Positions 6,982 to 16,300 of a stretch of DNA of 47,837 nt are shown here, piece by piece. The notes under the pieces are model-generated. The model had not been told where the DNA came from and did no database searches. It was given only the letters and a program-made list of their open reading frames with translations. Each line of letters starts with the position of its first letter. Within the stretch, counting starts at the first letter, position 1. The DNA lies in the NCBI GenBank assembly GCA_022823505.1, contig JAJEIA010000099.1:1-47837 (forward strand), in the 5' to 3' direction. A program made the translations under genes and the position numbers. The stretch is from Dehalococcoidia bacterium. GTDB taxonomy: Bacteria; Chloroflexota; Dehalococcoidia; Lucifugimonadales; UBA3495.

Positions 6982-9444
6982 GTGGCAGGACCATGTACCG
7001 GCCTGACCGTCCTGGATTTCTCGCTGGGGATGCCGGGGGCTCTGTGCTCCCTGGTGTTGGCCGACTACGGCGCCGAGGTGATCAAGGTCGAACCTCCCGG
7101 CGGGGACCCATTCCGCTTCCAACCGGCCTGGATTTCATGGAACCGCGGCAAGAAGGGCATCGTGCTCGACCTCACTACTGCCGAAGGGCGCGAGCAGGCC
7201 ATCCAACTGGCCGCCAATGCCGATGTCCTTGTGGAGTCCTTCCGTCCCGGGGACATGGCAGGCTGGGGCCTGGACTATGACGCCCTGTCGCAACTCTACC
7301 CGCGGCTGGTCTATTGCTCCATAACTGGCTTCGGGCAAAAGGGGCCGCTGCGCCGGGTGCCCGGATACGAGGGCGTCGTTGCGGCCAAAGCCGGGCGGAT
7401 GCTCAACCTGGAGGGACAGACCAACCGCGATGGTCCCGTGTACTCGGCGGTGAACACCGGCAGCTGGCACGCCAGCCAGGCGGCGGTGCGCGGTATCCTG
7501 GGCGCACTCCGCGTGCGGGATCTGTGCGGACGCGGGCAGTGGGTCCAGACCAGCATCGTGCAGACCCTGGCTTCGCCCCACGACAACAACGTCGGCGACG
7601 GCGGCCTGGTGAACATGCAACTCCGGCGCCGCGACCCGGAACGGTTTCCCGCCCGACCCCGCGGCCGCGGCCTTTCGTCCATCGGTTACGTTCCCGTGCG
7701 CACCGCCGACGGCGCGTGGCTGCAACACGCCAACCAGAGGGTCCCGCACATCCAGGGGCATCTCAAGGCCATCGGCCTCGGCCCCCTGCTGGAGGACGAG
7801 CGCTTCGCCAGGGTTCCCGGCATCAATTTCGAGAACCAGGAACTCCTGCGGCGCGAGATACTCGAGAAGCAACGGGAGAAGATCGCCGACCAGTGGATGG
7901 AGATTTATCTCGAGGACGGCAATATCGCCGCCGAGCCCTACCGCACGAGCGTCCAGGCGATGGATCATCCCGCCGTGGTCGCCAACGGCACCGTGGTCAC
8001 CATCGACGATCCCCGCGTCGGCCCCATGCGTACCCTGGCCCCGCTGGTCGACCTGAAGGAAACCCCGGGCGAACCCAGCGGCCCAGCCCCTGACGTTGGT
8101 CAGCACAACGCCGAAGTCCTGGACTCTCCGCAGCTGCGGTCTCCGGCCGCAAACGGCGCATCGCCCGGCGCCGACGCGCCATCCCACCCGCTGTCCGGGA
8201 TCACCGTCCTGGACCTGGCGACGATCCAGGCCGGACCCTACGGCGCCGCCCTGCTGGCGGATCTGGGAGCGCGGGTCATCAAGGTCGACGCCACCGACCG
8301 GCGTCTGGACGAGGGACGGCGCTCCACCTCGGTGGCCATCGCCGACGCACGGACCTACGCCGGCAAGGAGGGTATCCAGATCGACCTCCAGACCCCCGAG
8401 GGCAAGGAGATCATCCACAAGCTCATCGCCAAAGCCGATGTTCTCTCGCACAACTTCCGCCTCGGCGTGCCGGAGCGCCTCCAGGTCGATTGGGAGACCT
8501 GCCGGAAGATCAACCCCCGCATGATCCACGTCTGGATGGCGACCTACGGCGAGCACGGGCCCCACGCGCGCCGGCCCGGCGCCCATCCCATCCCCGGCGC
8601 CATCATGGGCGGCGCCATGCGACAGATGGGCCGGGGCATGCCCCCGCCCCCGGAACAGGTCATGGACGTCGAGGAGACCGTTGAGGCAACCCGCTGGCTC
8701 ATGAAGTCCAATTGGGGGCCCGACCAGAACACCTCGCCGGCAGTGGCCACCGCCGTCATGCTGGGGCTGCGGGCGCGGGAAGCAACCGGCCAGGGCCAGC
8801 CCATCGAGCTCACCATGCTCAACGCCAACGCCTGGACCAACGCCGACGAGTACTACGACCACGCTGACCGCCCACCCATCGCCATGCCCGACGAGGAGAT
8901 CCACGGCCTCCACGCGCTGTACCGTCTGTACCGTTGCCGGGAAGGCTGGGTGTTCCTGGGCTGTCTGCTCCAGCACGAATGGGAGGCTTTCTGCAATGCA
9001 GTGCAGCGCGAAGATCTCCTGACCGACCATCGCTTCGCAACACCCGAAGCGAGACAGGCCAACGACGATGCCCTGGTCGGCGAGATCTCGGCGATCTTCG
9101 CCGGCCGCGCCGCCGCAGAGTGGGAGGAGTTTCTGACTGCTGCGGACGTCGGTTGCGTCCAGGCCGACGAAGCGGTGGAGGGAGATTTTTACGCCGACCA
9201 CCCTCACGCCAGGGCGAACGAGCTCAGCGTCGAAGTCGAGCACCCGCACGTCGGCAAGTATCGCCGCTACGGAGGGTTGGTCGAATTTTCCCTCACCCCC
9301 GGTATCTACCGGACGTCCATCCAGGTCGGCCAGCACACCAGGCCGTTACTGCGAGAACTCGGATACGCCGACCACGAAATCGAGGAGCTGGGCGCCGCCG
9401 GCGTGGTGCAGTGGGCCGACCCATCGGTGGGTGGCGAACCGTAG
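6982..9444 (+). CDS. tandem (two-domain) CaiB/BaiF CoA-transferase
   Basis: The 820-residue protein consists of two complete class III CoA-transferase units joined by a Pro/Ala-rich linker around residues 370-405. Unit 1 (about 1-370) starts CTGLTVLDFSLGMPGALCS and has GAEVIKVEPPGGDP; unit 2 (about 405-815) starts LSGITVLDLATIQAGPYGA and has GARVIKVDATD. In unit 2 the segment NWGPDQNTSPAVATAV puts an Asp at the nucleophile position before REATGQGQPIELT. In unit 1 the aligned segment NTGSWHASQAAVRG has Ser instead, so only the second active site looks competent. Class III enzymes normally work as interlocked homodimers, and a fusion can give an asymmetric pseudo-dimer. The GTG start at 6982 follows GGAGGTGA by a few bases. 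The substrate is unknown. Confidence 0.9.
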   Translation: MAGPCTGLTVLDFSLGMPGALCSLVLADYGAEVIKVEPPGGDPFRFQPAWISWNRGKKGIVLDLTTAEGREQAIQLAANADVLVESFRPGDMAGWGLDYDALSQLYPRLVYCSITGFGQKGPLRRVPGYEGVVAAKAGRMLNLEGQTNRDGPVYSAVNTGSWHASQAAVRGILGALRVRDLCGRGQWVQTSIVQTLASPHDNNVGDGGLVNMQLRRRDPERFPARPRGRGLSSIGYVPVRTADGAWLQHANQRVPHIQGHLKAIGLGPLLEDERFARVPGINFENQELLRREILEKQREKIADQWMEIYLEDGNIAAEPYRTSVQAMDHPAVVANGTVVTIDDPRVGPMRTLAPLVDLKETPGEPSGPAPDVGQHNAEVLDSPQLRSPAANGASPGADAPSHPLSGITVLDLATIQAGPYGAALLADLGARVIKVDATDRRLDEGRRSTSVAIADARTYAGKEGIQIDLQTPEGKEIIHKLIAKADVLSHNFRLGVPERLQVDWETCRKINPRMIHVWMATYGEHGPHARRPGAHPIPGAIMGGAMRQMGRGMPPPPEQVMDVEETVEATRWLMKSNWGPDQNTSPAVATAVMLGLRAREATGQGQPIELTMLNANAWTNADEYYDHADRPPIAMPDEEIHGLHALYRLYRCREGWVFLGCLLQHEWEAFCNAVQREDLLTDHRFATPEARQANDDALVGEISAIFAGRAAAEWEEFLTAADVGCVQADEAVEGDFYADHPHARANELSVEVEHPHVGKYRRYGGLVEFSLTPGIYRTSIQVGQHTRPLLRELGYADHEIEELGAAGVVQWADPSVGGEP

Positions 9445-9451
9445 GGGAATC

Positions 9452-9560
9452 GTCAGAAGCAGCATTTCCGGGATTTTAGGATTGGCCGGATTGAGACCCT
9501 ACAGCAGTAGACCACTCCCGATCCTGTCAATCTTCTAATCCGGCAAATCCTGCTTCTGAC
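9452..9560. repeat. imperfect palindromic interspersed repeat, copy 1
   Basis: The left arm (9452-9475, gtcagaagcagcatttcc...) and the reverse complement of the right arm (9537-9560) agree at 21 of 24 positions. The right arm is nearly identical to that of a second copy at 44728-44750. The element fills the gap between the CoA-transferase and the HAD gene and could fold into a long hairpin in RNA. Confidence 0.75.
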
Positions 9561-9583
9561 AAGTTTACGAAGGAAGGTCATAC

Positions 9584-9943
9584 TTGGCAGTACTGGTCAG
9601 TTTCGACATCGATGGAACCCTGGAAGCCGGAGACCCGCCCGGACCGGTAACCATGAGCATGGTCCGCAAGGCCCAGGCCCACGGGTGCATTATCGGCAGC
9701 TCTTCCGACCGCCCGCTGCCGGTTCAGCAATCCATCTGGGACCGGCACCGCATCGAGGTGAGCTTTATCTCGCACAAGCAGGACCTTCCGGATGTCAGGT
9801 CGCGCTTCCCGGCCGAGGAGTACTACCACATCGGCGACACTGAGATGGATCAGCAAATGGCCCATGAAGCGGGTTTCCACTTCATCTGGATGGATGCCGG
9901 GCACACCGAACCGTGGATCAGTAACCATGCCAGCCCGGATTAG
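9584..9943 (+). CDS. minimal HAD-superfamily hydrolase
   Basis: The 119-residue protein carries all four HAD motifs in a very short frame: FDIDGTLE near the N-terminus (nucleophile Asp and acid/base Asp), Ser in GSSSDR, Lys in FISHKQDL and the acidic GDTEMDQQMA. There is no cap domain. It should be a cytoplasmic phosphatase or phosphotransferase of small size. Translation is taken to start at TTG 9584, which has AGGAAGG 6-12 bases upstream; no in-frame ATG precedes motif I. The gene begins just after the palindromic repeat. Confidence 0.8.
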   Translation: MAVLVSFDIDGTLEAGDPPGPVTMSMVRKAQAHGCIIGSSSDRPLPVQQSIWDRHRIEVSFISHKQDLPDVRSRFPAEEYYHIGDTEMDQQMAHEAGFHFIWMDAGHTEPWISNHASPD

Positions 9944-9970
9944 GCCCGCAATCCTGACCGCCACGCATCT

Positions 9971-9999
9971 TTAGCCAATTGCCGCGCATCGCATATAAT
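9971..9999 (+). promoter_or_regulatory. sigma70-type promoter for the DUF35/thiolase pair
   Basis: TTAGCC at 9971-9976 and a perfect TATAAT at 9994-9999 are separated by 17 bases. Transcription would start near 10006, giving a leader of about 55 bases before the DUF35 gene. Confidence 0.55.
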
Positions 10000-10060
10000 C
10001 CGCGCCAGATGACGCCGCTCGGGGCGCGCTGCCGCGAGCAAGTCCGCAGGAGGGAGAACC

Positions 10061-10489
10061 ATGTCGACGATCCCAGGGCTGGAGAGACCCGGTCCGGTAC
10101 CCAACGATTTGACCCGGCCTTTCTGGGACGCCTGCAACGAGCGGCGTCTGGTCCTGCAGAATTGCACGGCGTGCCAGCGGATGCACTATCCGCCGGCCCA
10201 ACGATGCGACCAGTGCGGCTCCGCCGACAACTTCGAGTGGAAAGAGGTCGAGGGCAAGGGCCACATCGACGTGTACATGGTGATCCGCGATTCCCGCATC
10301 CGGGGGTTCCGGTCGGCGCAGCCCATCAACTTCGCCGTGATTACCCTGGACGAGGACCCGGGCGTCAACTTCCTGTCCAACCTGCCGGGCACCCCGCCGG
10401 GGGAGGTTCCCGTTGGTGCTCCGGTCGAACTGATATTTGAGGAGACGAGCACCGGCCAGTTGGTCCACGAGTGGCGGGTGGTCAGCTAG
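10061..10489 (+). CDS. Zn-ribbon/OB-fold (DUF35) acyl-CoA-binding partner protein
   Basis: The 142-residue protein has the DUF35 layout: an N-terminal helix (PFWDACNERRLVLQNC), a rubredoxin-like zinc ribbon with four cysteines (CTACQRMHYPP...CDQC), then an OB fold beginning around FEWKEVEGKGHIDVY. Such proteins bind acyl-CoA and pair with thiolase-like enzymes. The thiolase-like gene follows 56 bases downstream, so the two very probably form one complex. ATG 10061 has GGAGGGAGAACC upstream. Confidence 0.9.
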   Translation: MSTIPGLERPGPVPNDLTRPFWDACNERRLVLQNCTACQRMHYPPAQRCDQCGSADNFEWKEVEGKGHIDVYMVIRDSRIRGFRSAQPINFAVITLDEDPGVNFLSNLPGTPPGEVPVGAPVELIFEETSTGQLVHEWRVVS

Positions 10490-10545
10490 GCCGCTCGCGT
10501 CTTTGCAGAGTATCGAAAACAGTGCCGAGGGCACGGGGGGTTCAT

Positions 10546-11841
10546 ATGGTTAGCGACAGGAGTTGGATGCGTCTTCAGGAAGGGATGGGGCTCTGGGAGC
10601 ACCGGGGCAAGGTCGCCGTCGTGGGGTGGGGACAGTCCCACATTGACCGGCGCTGGGACGGCGTCACCATGGACCGCAGCTGCGGCGGCCTGACCAAGGA
10701 GGCCTGCCTGAAGGCAATCGCCGACGCCGGCCTGTCCCTGGACGACATCGACGGGCTCATCACCAGCCCGGAGACCCGCGCCGAGCAGACCTGGGCGCCG
10801 CGTCCCTACTTTGACCCGCCCTACGACACCGAGGACGGCTTGACCTACGCGTCGGCGGAGTGGATCGAGCGGGAGCTGGGGTTGAAGAACGTCCAGTATC
10901 GGGTGTCCGATGCGCCCTACATCGGCCCGATGATGGGCCTGGCCGCCCAGGCGGTGGGCGACGGCCGGTGCGAGACCGCCCTGGTCTGGTACCCGATGGT
11001 CAACCTCGCCGGCCGCTACGGGCACAATAATCCCGCGAACAACAGCGAAGAGGCGCCCGGACCCAGCGCGTTCACGCTGCCCTGGGGTTACCAGAGCGGC
11101 GCCATGTTCAACAACCTGGTGATCTTCCAGCAGTATTGCAAGAAGTACGGCACGTCCCACGACGGGCTGGCCGATCTCTGCCTGAACCTGCGTCGCAACG
11201 GCCTGATGACTCCCTGGAGCTACTACGCGCTGCACGAGCCGTACCAGCTCACGCGTGAGGACTACCTGAACGGCCGCGTGATCGAGGAACCCCTGGTGAT
11301 CTACGATTGCGACCGCCCCGTCAACACCTGCGCCGCCTTCATCTTCACCACCGCCGAGCGCGCCAGGGACCTGCGGCAGAAGCCCATTTACGTGCTCAAC
11401 CACGCCCAGACCGCCGGCCGGGGCCGGAGCACCATGTCGACGCTGGAGGAACACCAGGAGGCCGTGGCCAGCCTGGCGCGGAGGATGTGGGAGGGTTCGG
11501 GCCTTGGCCCCGACGACGTGGACGTCTTCAATCCCTACGACGGCTACCTCACGTTCACGCAGCAGTTCCTCGAGGGATTCCAGTGGCACGGGGTCAAGTT
11601 GGGCGAGGCCCACGACTTCTACGCCGACGACATCCGGGTCGAGGGGCCGCACCCCTTCATGTCCAGCGGCGGCAACAACGGAACCGGCCGGACTCGCGCC
11701 TGTCTCTTCTCGGACAGCCTCGAGCAGCTCCGCGGGACAGCCGGCGCGCGGCAGGTGACGGTGCGGGCCGAGACCGCCCTGGCGGGCTGCAACACGCCCG
11801 ACAGCAACGGTTTTATCATGCTCAGCAAATCCCCCGACTAG
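10546..11841 (+). CDS. thiolase-like protein (SCP2/Ltp type), probable DUF35 partner
   Basis: The 431-residue protein has a thiolase fold: KVAVVGWGQSHIDRR at the N-terminus, the two-half layout, and a C-terminal YDGYLTFTQQFLEGF ... GEAHDFY ... SSGGNNGTGRT. The usual catalytic Cys (in C-x-S-G) is absent; the aligned segment reads VSDAPYIGPMMGLAAQAV. The histidine motif GHPxGATG is also replaced (NNGTGRTR). Members lacking these residues and encoded beside DUF35 proteins, such as the steroid aldolases Ltp2/ChsH2, cleave carbon-carbon bonds by retro-aldol chemistry, so a thiolytic activity is unlikely here. The ATG at 10546 follows a G-rich run; a later ATG at 10567 is also possible. Confidence 0.85.
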   Translation: MVSDRSWMRLQEGMGLWEHRGKVAVVGWGQSHIDRRWDGVTMDRSCGGLTKEACLKAIADAGLSLDDIDGLITSPETRAEQTWAPRPYFDPPYDTEDGLTYASAEWIERELGLKNVQYRVSDAPYIGPMMGLAAQAVGDGRCETALVWYPMVNLAGRYGHNNPANNSEEAPGPSAFTLPWGYQSGAMFNNLVIFQQYCKKYGTSHDGLADLCLNLRRNGLMTPWSYYALHEPYQLTREDYLNGRVIEEPLVIYDCDRPVNTCAAFIFTTAERARDLRQKPIYVLNHAQTAGRGRSTMSTLEEHQEAVASLARRMWEGSGLGPDDVDVFNPYDGYLTFTQQFLEGFQWHGVKLGEAHDFYADDIRVEGPHPFMSSGGNNGTGRTRACLFSDSLEQLRGTAGARQVTVRAETALAGCNTPDSNGFIMLSKSPD

Positions 11842-11867
11842 AACGGTTCCGGCGGAATAAATTCAGT

Positions 11868-11907
11868 GCCCGGCGGCGGGTCTCCACGCAGAGACGTACC
11901 GCCGGGC
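11868..11907 (+). terminator. probable intrinsic terminator after thiolase-like gene
   Basis: A 9-bp stem (gcccggcgg at 11868-11876 with ccgccgggc at 11899-11907) is followed by CTTTC. It lies between convergent genes. The T-run is short, so efficiency is uncertain. Confidence 0.5.
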
Positions 11908-11979
11908 CTTTCACGCCCGGTTGCGAATTCGAGAGCGACGAACATGCGCCACGCCCCAGCGGGCCGCCCGATTTGCCGC

Positions 11980-13269
11980 TCAGTCTTCCGCGCCTCGAAA
12001 TCCCAGCAGCTCGACGCCGGCCTCGACTCCCTTGGCCTGGGCCAGTACTTTGAAGTCGCCGTACTCGTCCGGGTCCACCAGCGTCATCATCGCGATGCGG
12101 CTCAGCTCGGCGCGGGCTGCGGACAGGCCCCGCGTCTCCAACGCTTCCAGGAGTGAACGGAACCCCAGGTCCTCCAGGAACCGGCGCTGGAGCGTGTAGC
12201 CCACGGTTTCCAGTCCTTCCACCTCACCCAGCCGCATGAGGGACGTGAAGTCCACCTGGCAGGTGATGTCCTGCTGCCCAATATCCTGGTAGGGATCGCC
12301 GCCGATGGCGTGCCGGTTGAAACACACCAGCGTACCCTGCGCATTCTCAGGCGAGTACAGGTCTTCGGCCAACTCACCGTAGTCAATCGTGAGCACGAAC
12401 CCGTGGTCCAGGGCTCGGCTGACCTGGCCGACCCAGTCCTCCATCGCAAGATTTACCTCGCCCCGGTATCCCTCGGGCAGAGTCAGGCCCAGCCCGTCCA
12501 GCCTCTGTGCGATGCGATGCGTAGATGGCTCGTCCAGCACTTCGATGAATCGGGCCCCGTCCGTCGTGACGAAGATCTCCTTTACCCTCCCATCCTCGAT
12601 GGCGAACCGGTGCACCGGAAAGTTGTCGATCAGCTCGTTGCACAGGATGCAACCAACAATATTCCGGAACGCGGCGAGTCCTTCCGCCCTGACCTGCTGG
12701 ATTGCCGAAGCCCCGTCGTGACCGCTCGCAGACAGCCTCTCCCGCGTCCCGTCCGGTCCGTCGAACCCGCCGACGGGTGATTGAACCCATCCGGGCTCGT
12801 AGTCCGCCGCCACGTAGTAAAGCGCCTCGGCGAACCGGGGCGCCGTGCGCCGGCAGGCATCGGTGATGGAACGTGCCAGCGCGCCGTCCCCGGAGCCAAC
12901 CTCGATCACATGGAAAACCGGCGGCTCGCCCAGTATCTGCCACATCTGCTCCAGTTGGCGCGCAATCAGCGCGCCAAACGCCGGGTGGCTCGTGGCAGAC
13001 GTGCCGAAGTGGGCGCTGATCCGGTCCCCCCGCGCTGAGTAAAATCCTCCCCGCGGCGAGTACAGGCAGGTTTGCATAAACCGGGCGAATGTGATCCGCC
13101 CGTACCTTTGGATCAGTTCCCTGATCTCCTGCTCAACCGCTGATACCAACGTCGTTTCCCGAGCCGGCCGAAATCTCCCGACGCCTTCGCGCAAGTGTCC
13201 CCTCGACACGCCCCGTTGCGCAAGGGGATAATCGCTCCTCGGCGGACATCCGTCGGGACGATGAAGCAA
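11980..13269 (-). CDS. MidA/NDUFAF7-type SAM-dependent methyltransferase, copy 2
   Basis: The same architecture as the gene at 2942-4282 is seen: ITFARFMQTCLYSPRGGFYSARG, GTSATSHPAFGALIARQL, VIEVGSGDGALARSI (SAM site), NELIDNFPVHR and LTIDYGELAEDLY. The two copies are clearly paralogous but strongly diverged. The frame opens at 13269 (429 residues) but homology begins near residue 42; a TTG at 13149 is a plausible real start and the first 40 residues may not be translated. It converges on the thiolase-like gene and is divergent from the propeller gene. Confidence 0.88.
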   Translation of the reverse strand: MLHRPDGCPPRSDYPLAQRGVSRGHLREGVGRFRPARETTLVSAVEQEIRELIQRYGRITFARFMQTCLYSPRGGFYSARGDRISAHFGTSATSHPAFGALIARQLEQMWQILGEPPVFHVIEVGSGDGALARSITDACRRTAPRFAEALYYVAADYEPGWVQSPVGGFDGPDGTRERLSASGHDGASAIQQVRAEGLAAFRNIVGCILCNELIDNFPVHRFAIEDGRVKEIFVTTDGARFIEVLDEPSTHRIAQRLDGLGLTLPEGYRGEVNLAMEDWVGQVSRALDHGFVLTIDYGELAEDLYSPENAQGTLVCFNRHAIGGDPYQDIGQQDITCQVDFTSLMRLGEVEGLETVGYTLQRRFLEDLGFRSLLEALETRGLSAARAELSRIAMMTLVDPDEYGDFKVLAQAKGVEAGVELLGFRGAED

Positions 13270-13313
13270 CAGAACCAGCCAGCGGGTGCAGACCCCGAGC
13301 GGGAGGTGCGACG

Positions 13314-16300
13314 ATGACGACCAGCGAAATCCGGCAGGACCAGTCCCAGGCCTCGACCATTCCCCAGGAACTGCTCGGCGCCGTGCGGTGGCGCTGCATC
13401 GGCCCGCCCCGGGGCGGCCGGGTGGTGGCGGTCGCCGGTGATCCGGTCAACCCCATGGTCTTCTACTTCGGCGCGTGTGCCGGCGGTGTCTGGAAGACCA
13501 CCGACGGCGGCACCTACTGGGACAACGTGTCCGACGGCTTTTTCAACACCGCAGCGGTGGGCGCCATTGCCGTCGCGCCCTCCGACCCCAACGTCATTTA
13601 CGCCGGCATGGGCGAGGCGTGCATCCGCGGCGACGTGACCTACGGCGACGGGGTGTACCGCTCCACTGACGGCGGGCAGACCTGGACCAACGTGGGCCTG
13701 TCCGACACCCGGCACATCGGCCGGGTGCGGGTGCATCCCACCAACCCCGACCTGGTGTACGTGGCGGCGCTGGGACACGCCTACGGCCCCAACGACGAGC
13801 GGGGCGTGTTCCGTTCCAAGGACGGTGGGAATACCTGGGAGAAGGTATTGTTCCGCAGCGAGGACGCCGGCGCAATCGATCTGTCAATGGACCCCAACAA
13901 CCCGCGCATCCTCTACGCCACCATCTGGGAGACCCGCCGTACCCCGTGGAGTCTCATCAGCGGCGGCCCGGGGAGCGGCATCTTCAAGTCCGTTGACGGG
14001 GGCGACACCTGGACGGAGATCACCGATAACCCCGGCCTGCCCGGCGGCCTCAAGGGACGCATCGGCGTCGCCGTTTCCCCCGCCAAATCGGGCCGGGTCT
14101 GGGCCACCATCGAGTCCGAAGACTGCGGAGTGTATCGTTCCGACGACGGGGGCGAAACCTGGGAGCTGGTCAGCGACGAACGCGATTTGCAGGGCCGGCC
14201 CTGGTACTACCAGCACATCTTCGCCGACCCCCAGGACGCGGACACCGTATGGATCCTCAACTACCAGTGCTGGAAGTCCGTGGACGGCGGGCGCAACTTC
14301 AGCCGCGTCACCACGCCCCACGGCGACGACCACGACCTCTGGATCGACCCCAACAATCCCCTGCGCATGATCGAGGGCAACGACGGCGGAGCCTGCGTCA
14401 GCTTCAACGGCGGCGAGACCTGGTCCAGCATCTACAACCAGCTCACCGCCCAGTTCTACCACCTGACCACCGACAACCGCTTTCCCCACCGGGTCTACGG
14501 AACCCAGCAGGACAACACCGCCATCAGCGTGCCCTCCCGCACCCACAAGGGCGCAATCCCCTGGGGCGACTGCTACGTCGTCGGCAACTCCGAAAGCGGC
14601 CACATCGCCCTGCATCCGGATGATCCCGACACGGTGATCTCCGGGGCCATCGGCAGTTCCGCCGGCGGCGGCGGAAACCTGCTGCACTACGACCACGCCA
14701 CCGGGCAGGTGCGTATCATCACGGTGTGGCCGGAGCTATACACCGGTTGGGGCGCCAAGGACATGCGGTACCGCTTCCAGTGGACCTACCCCATCATGTT
14801 CTCGCCCCACGACCCGCAGACCCTGTACGTGGCCGGCAACGTGGTATTCCGCAGCCGGGACATGGGCAGCAGCTGGGAAGCCATCAGCCCGGACCTCACC
14901 CGCCACGATCCGTCCACCCTGGAGCCATCGGGCGGCCCCGTCACCAAGGACACCTCCGGCGCCGAGGTCTACGCGACCATCTTTGCTTTCGTAGAATCTC
15001 CCCACGAAGCCGGGGTCTTCTGGGCCGGCTCCGACGACGGACTGGTTCACCTGTCCCGCGACGGCGGCGCCACATGGAACACGGCCACCCCGGAAGGCAT
15101 GCCGGAATGGACCCTCATCTGCATGATCGAGGTCTCTCCCCACGACCCGGCAACGGCCTACATCGCCGCCACCCGCTACAAGCTGGACGACACCCGTCCC
15201 ATGCTCTACCGGACCACCGACTACGGCCAGTCCTGGACGCTGATAACCGCCGGCCTGCCCGACGGCGACTACACCCGCGTGGTGCGGGAAGACCCCGCCC
15301 ATCCCGGGCTGCTCTATGCCGGCACCGAGACCGGCGCTTACGTGTCATTCGACCAGGGCGACACCTGGCAGCCGCTGCGGGCCAACCTGCCCGTGGTTCC
15401 CGTGTACGACCTGGCGATCAAGGACGACAACCTGGTCGCTGCCACCCACGGGCGGTCCTTCTGGATCCTGGACGACTTGACTCAATTGCGCCAACTCGCT
15501 CCGGCGCTGGCCGACCAGCCTGTCGCCCTGCTGCAGCCCCGGGACACCTACCGTATCCGGACACCATTCCGGGATCGGAAACCCTCTCCGGGCAAGTTCT
15601 ATCGTGCCGGCCTGGGCGCTGACGTCACCTACAGCGAGTCGCTGGGGCCGGCGGGCCAGACCCTGCGCAAGATGTGGGACGCCGGCGAAAACCCGCCCGA
15701 CGGCGTGATGATCCACTACTACCTGCAGGAGGCGCCCGAGGACGTGACCCTCACCATCCTCGACGGAGCCGGAGAGACCATCCGTACCTACTCCAGCAAG
15801 CCTCCGGAGGCCGGCGAGGATTCCGGGGAATCCCGGCCGCCGGCCCAACCCGGCATGAACCGCTTCGTGTGGAACCTGCGTTATCCGGACGCCCGCAAGG
15901 TGCCCGAGGACAAGACCACCGAGGATGCGGTCATTGGGCCGCTGGCATCACCGGGCGAGTACCAGGTGTCGCTGCGAGTGGGCGACGATACCCAGACCCA
16001 TACCTTCCGCATACTCAAGGATCCCCGCGTGGGTGCCACCCAGGAAGATTTCGACGCCCAGTTCAAGTTCCTGATTGAAATCCGCGACAAGGTGTCGGAG
16101 ACCCACGACGGCATCAACCAGCTGCGCCGGGTCCGCCAGCAGGTGGACCAGTGGGTCAATCGCGCCGAGGGGCATCCCTCAGCGGAAGCGGTGGGAGATG
16201 CGGCCTCGTCGGTGAAGGAGAAATTGGGTCAGATCGAAGAGCAGCTCATCCAGTCGGCGTACCGGGGCGCCCGGGACCGGCTGAACCTGCCGGCGCGACT

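Noticed and set aside
6669-7280. 203-codon plus-strand frame in the gap before the fused CoA-transferase
   Set aside because: It overlaps the CoA-transferase in another frame and has Arg/Pro/Gly-rich shadow composition.
7135-9336. 733-codon minus-strand frame opposite the fused CoA-transferase
   Set aside because: The plus strand has clear family motifs and a ribosome binding site. High GC creates long antisense frames; this one has no recognisable motif.
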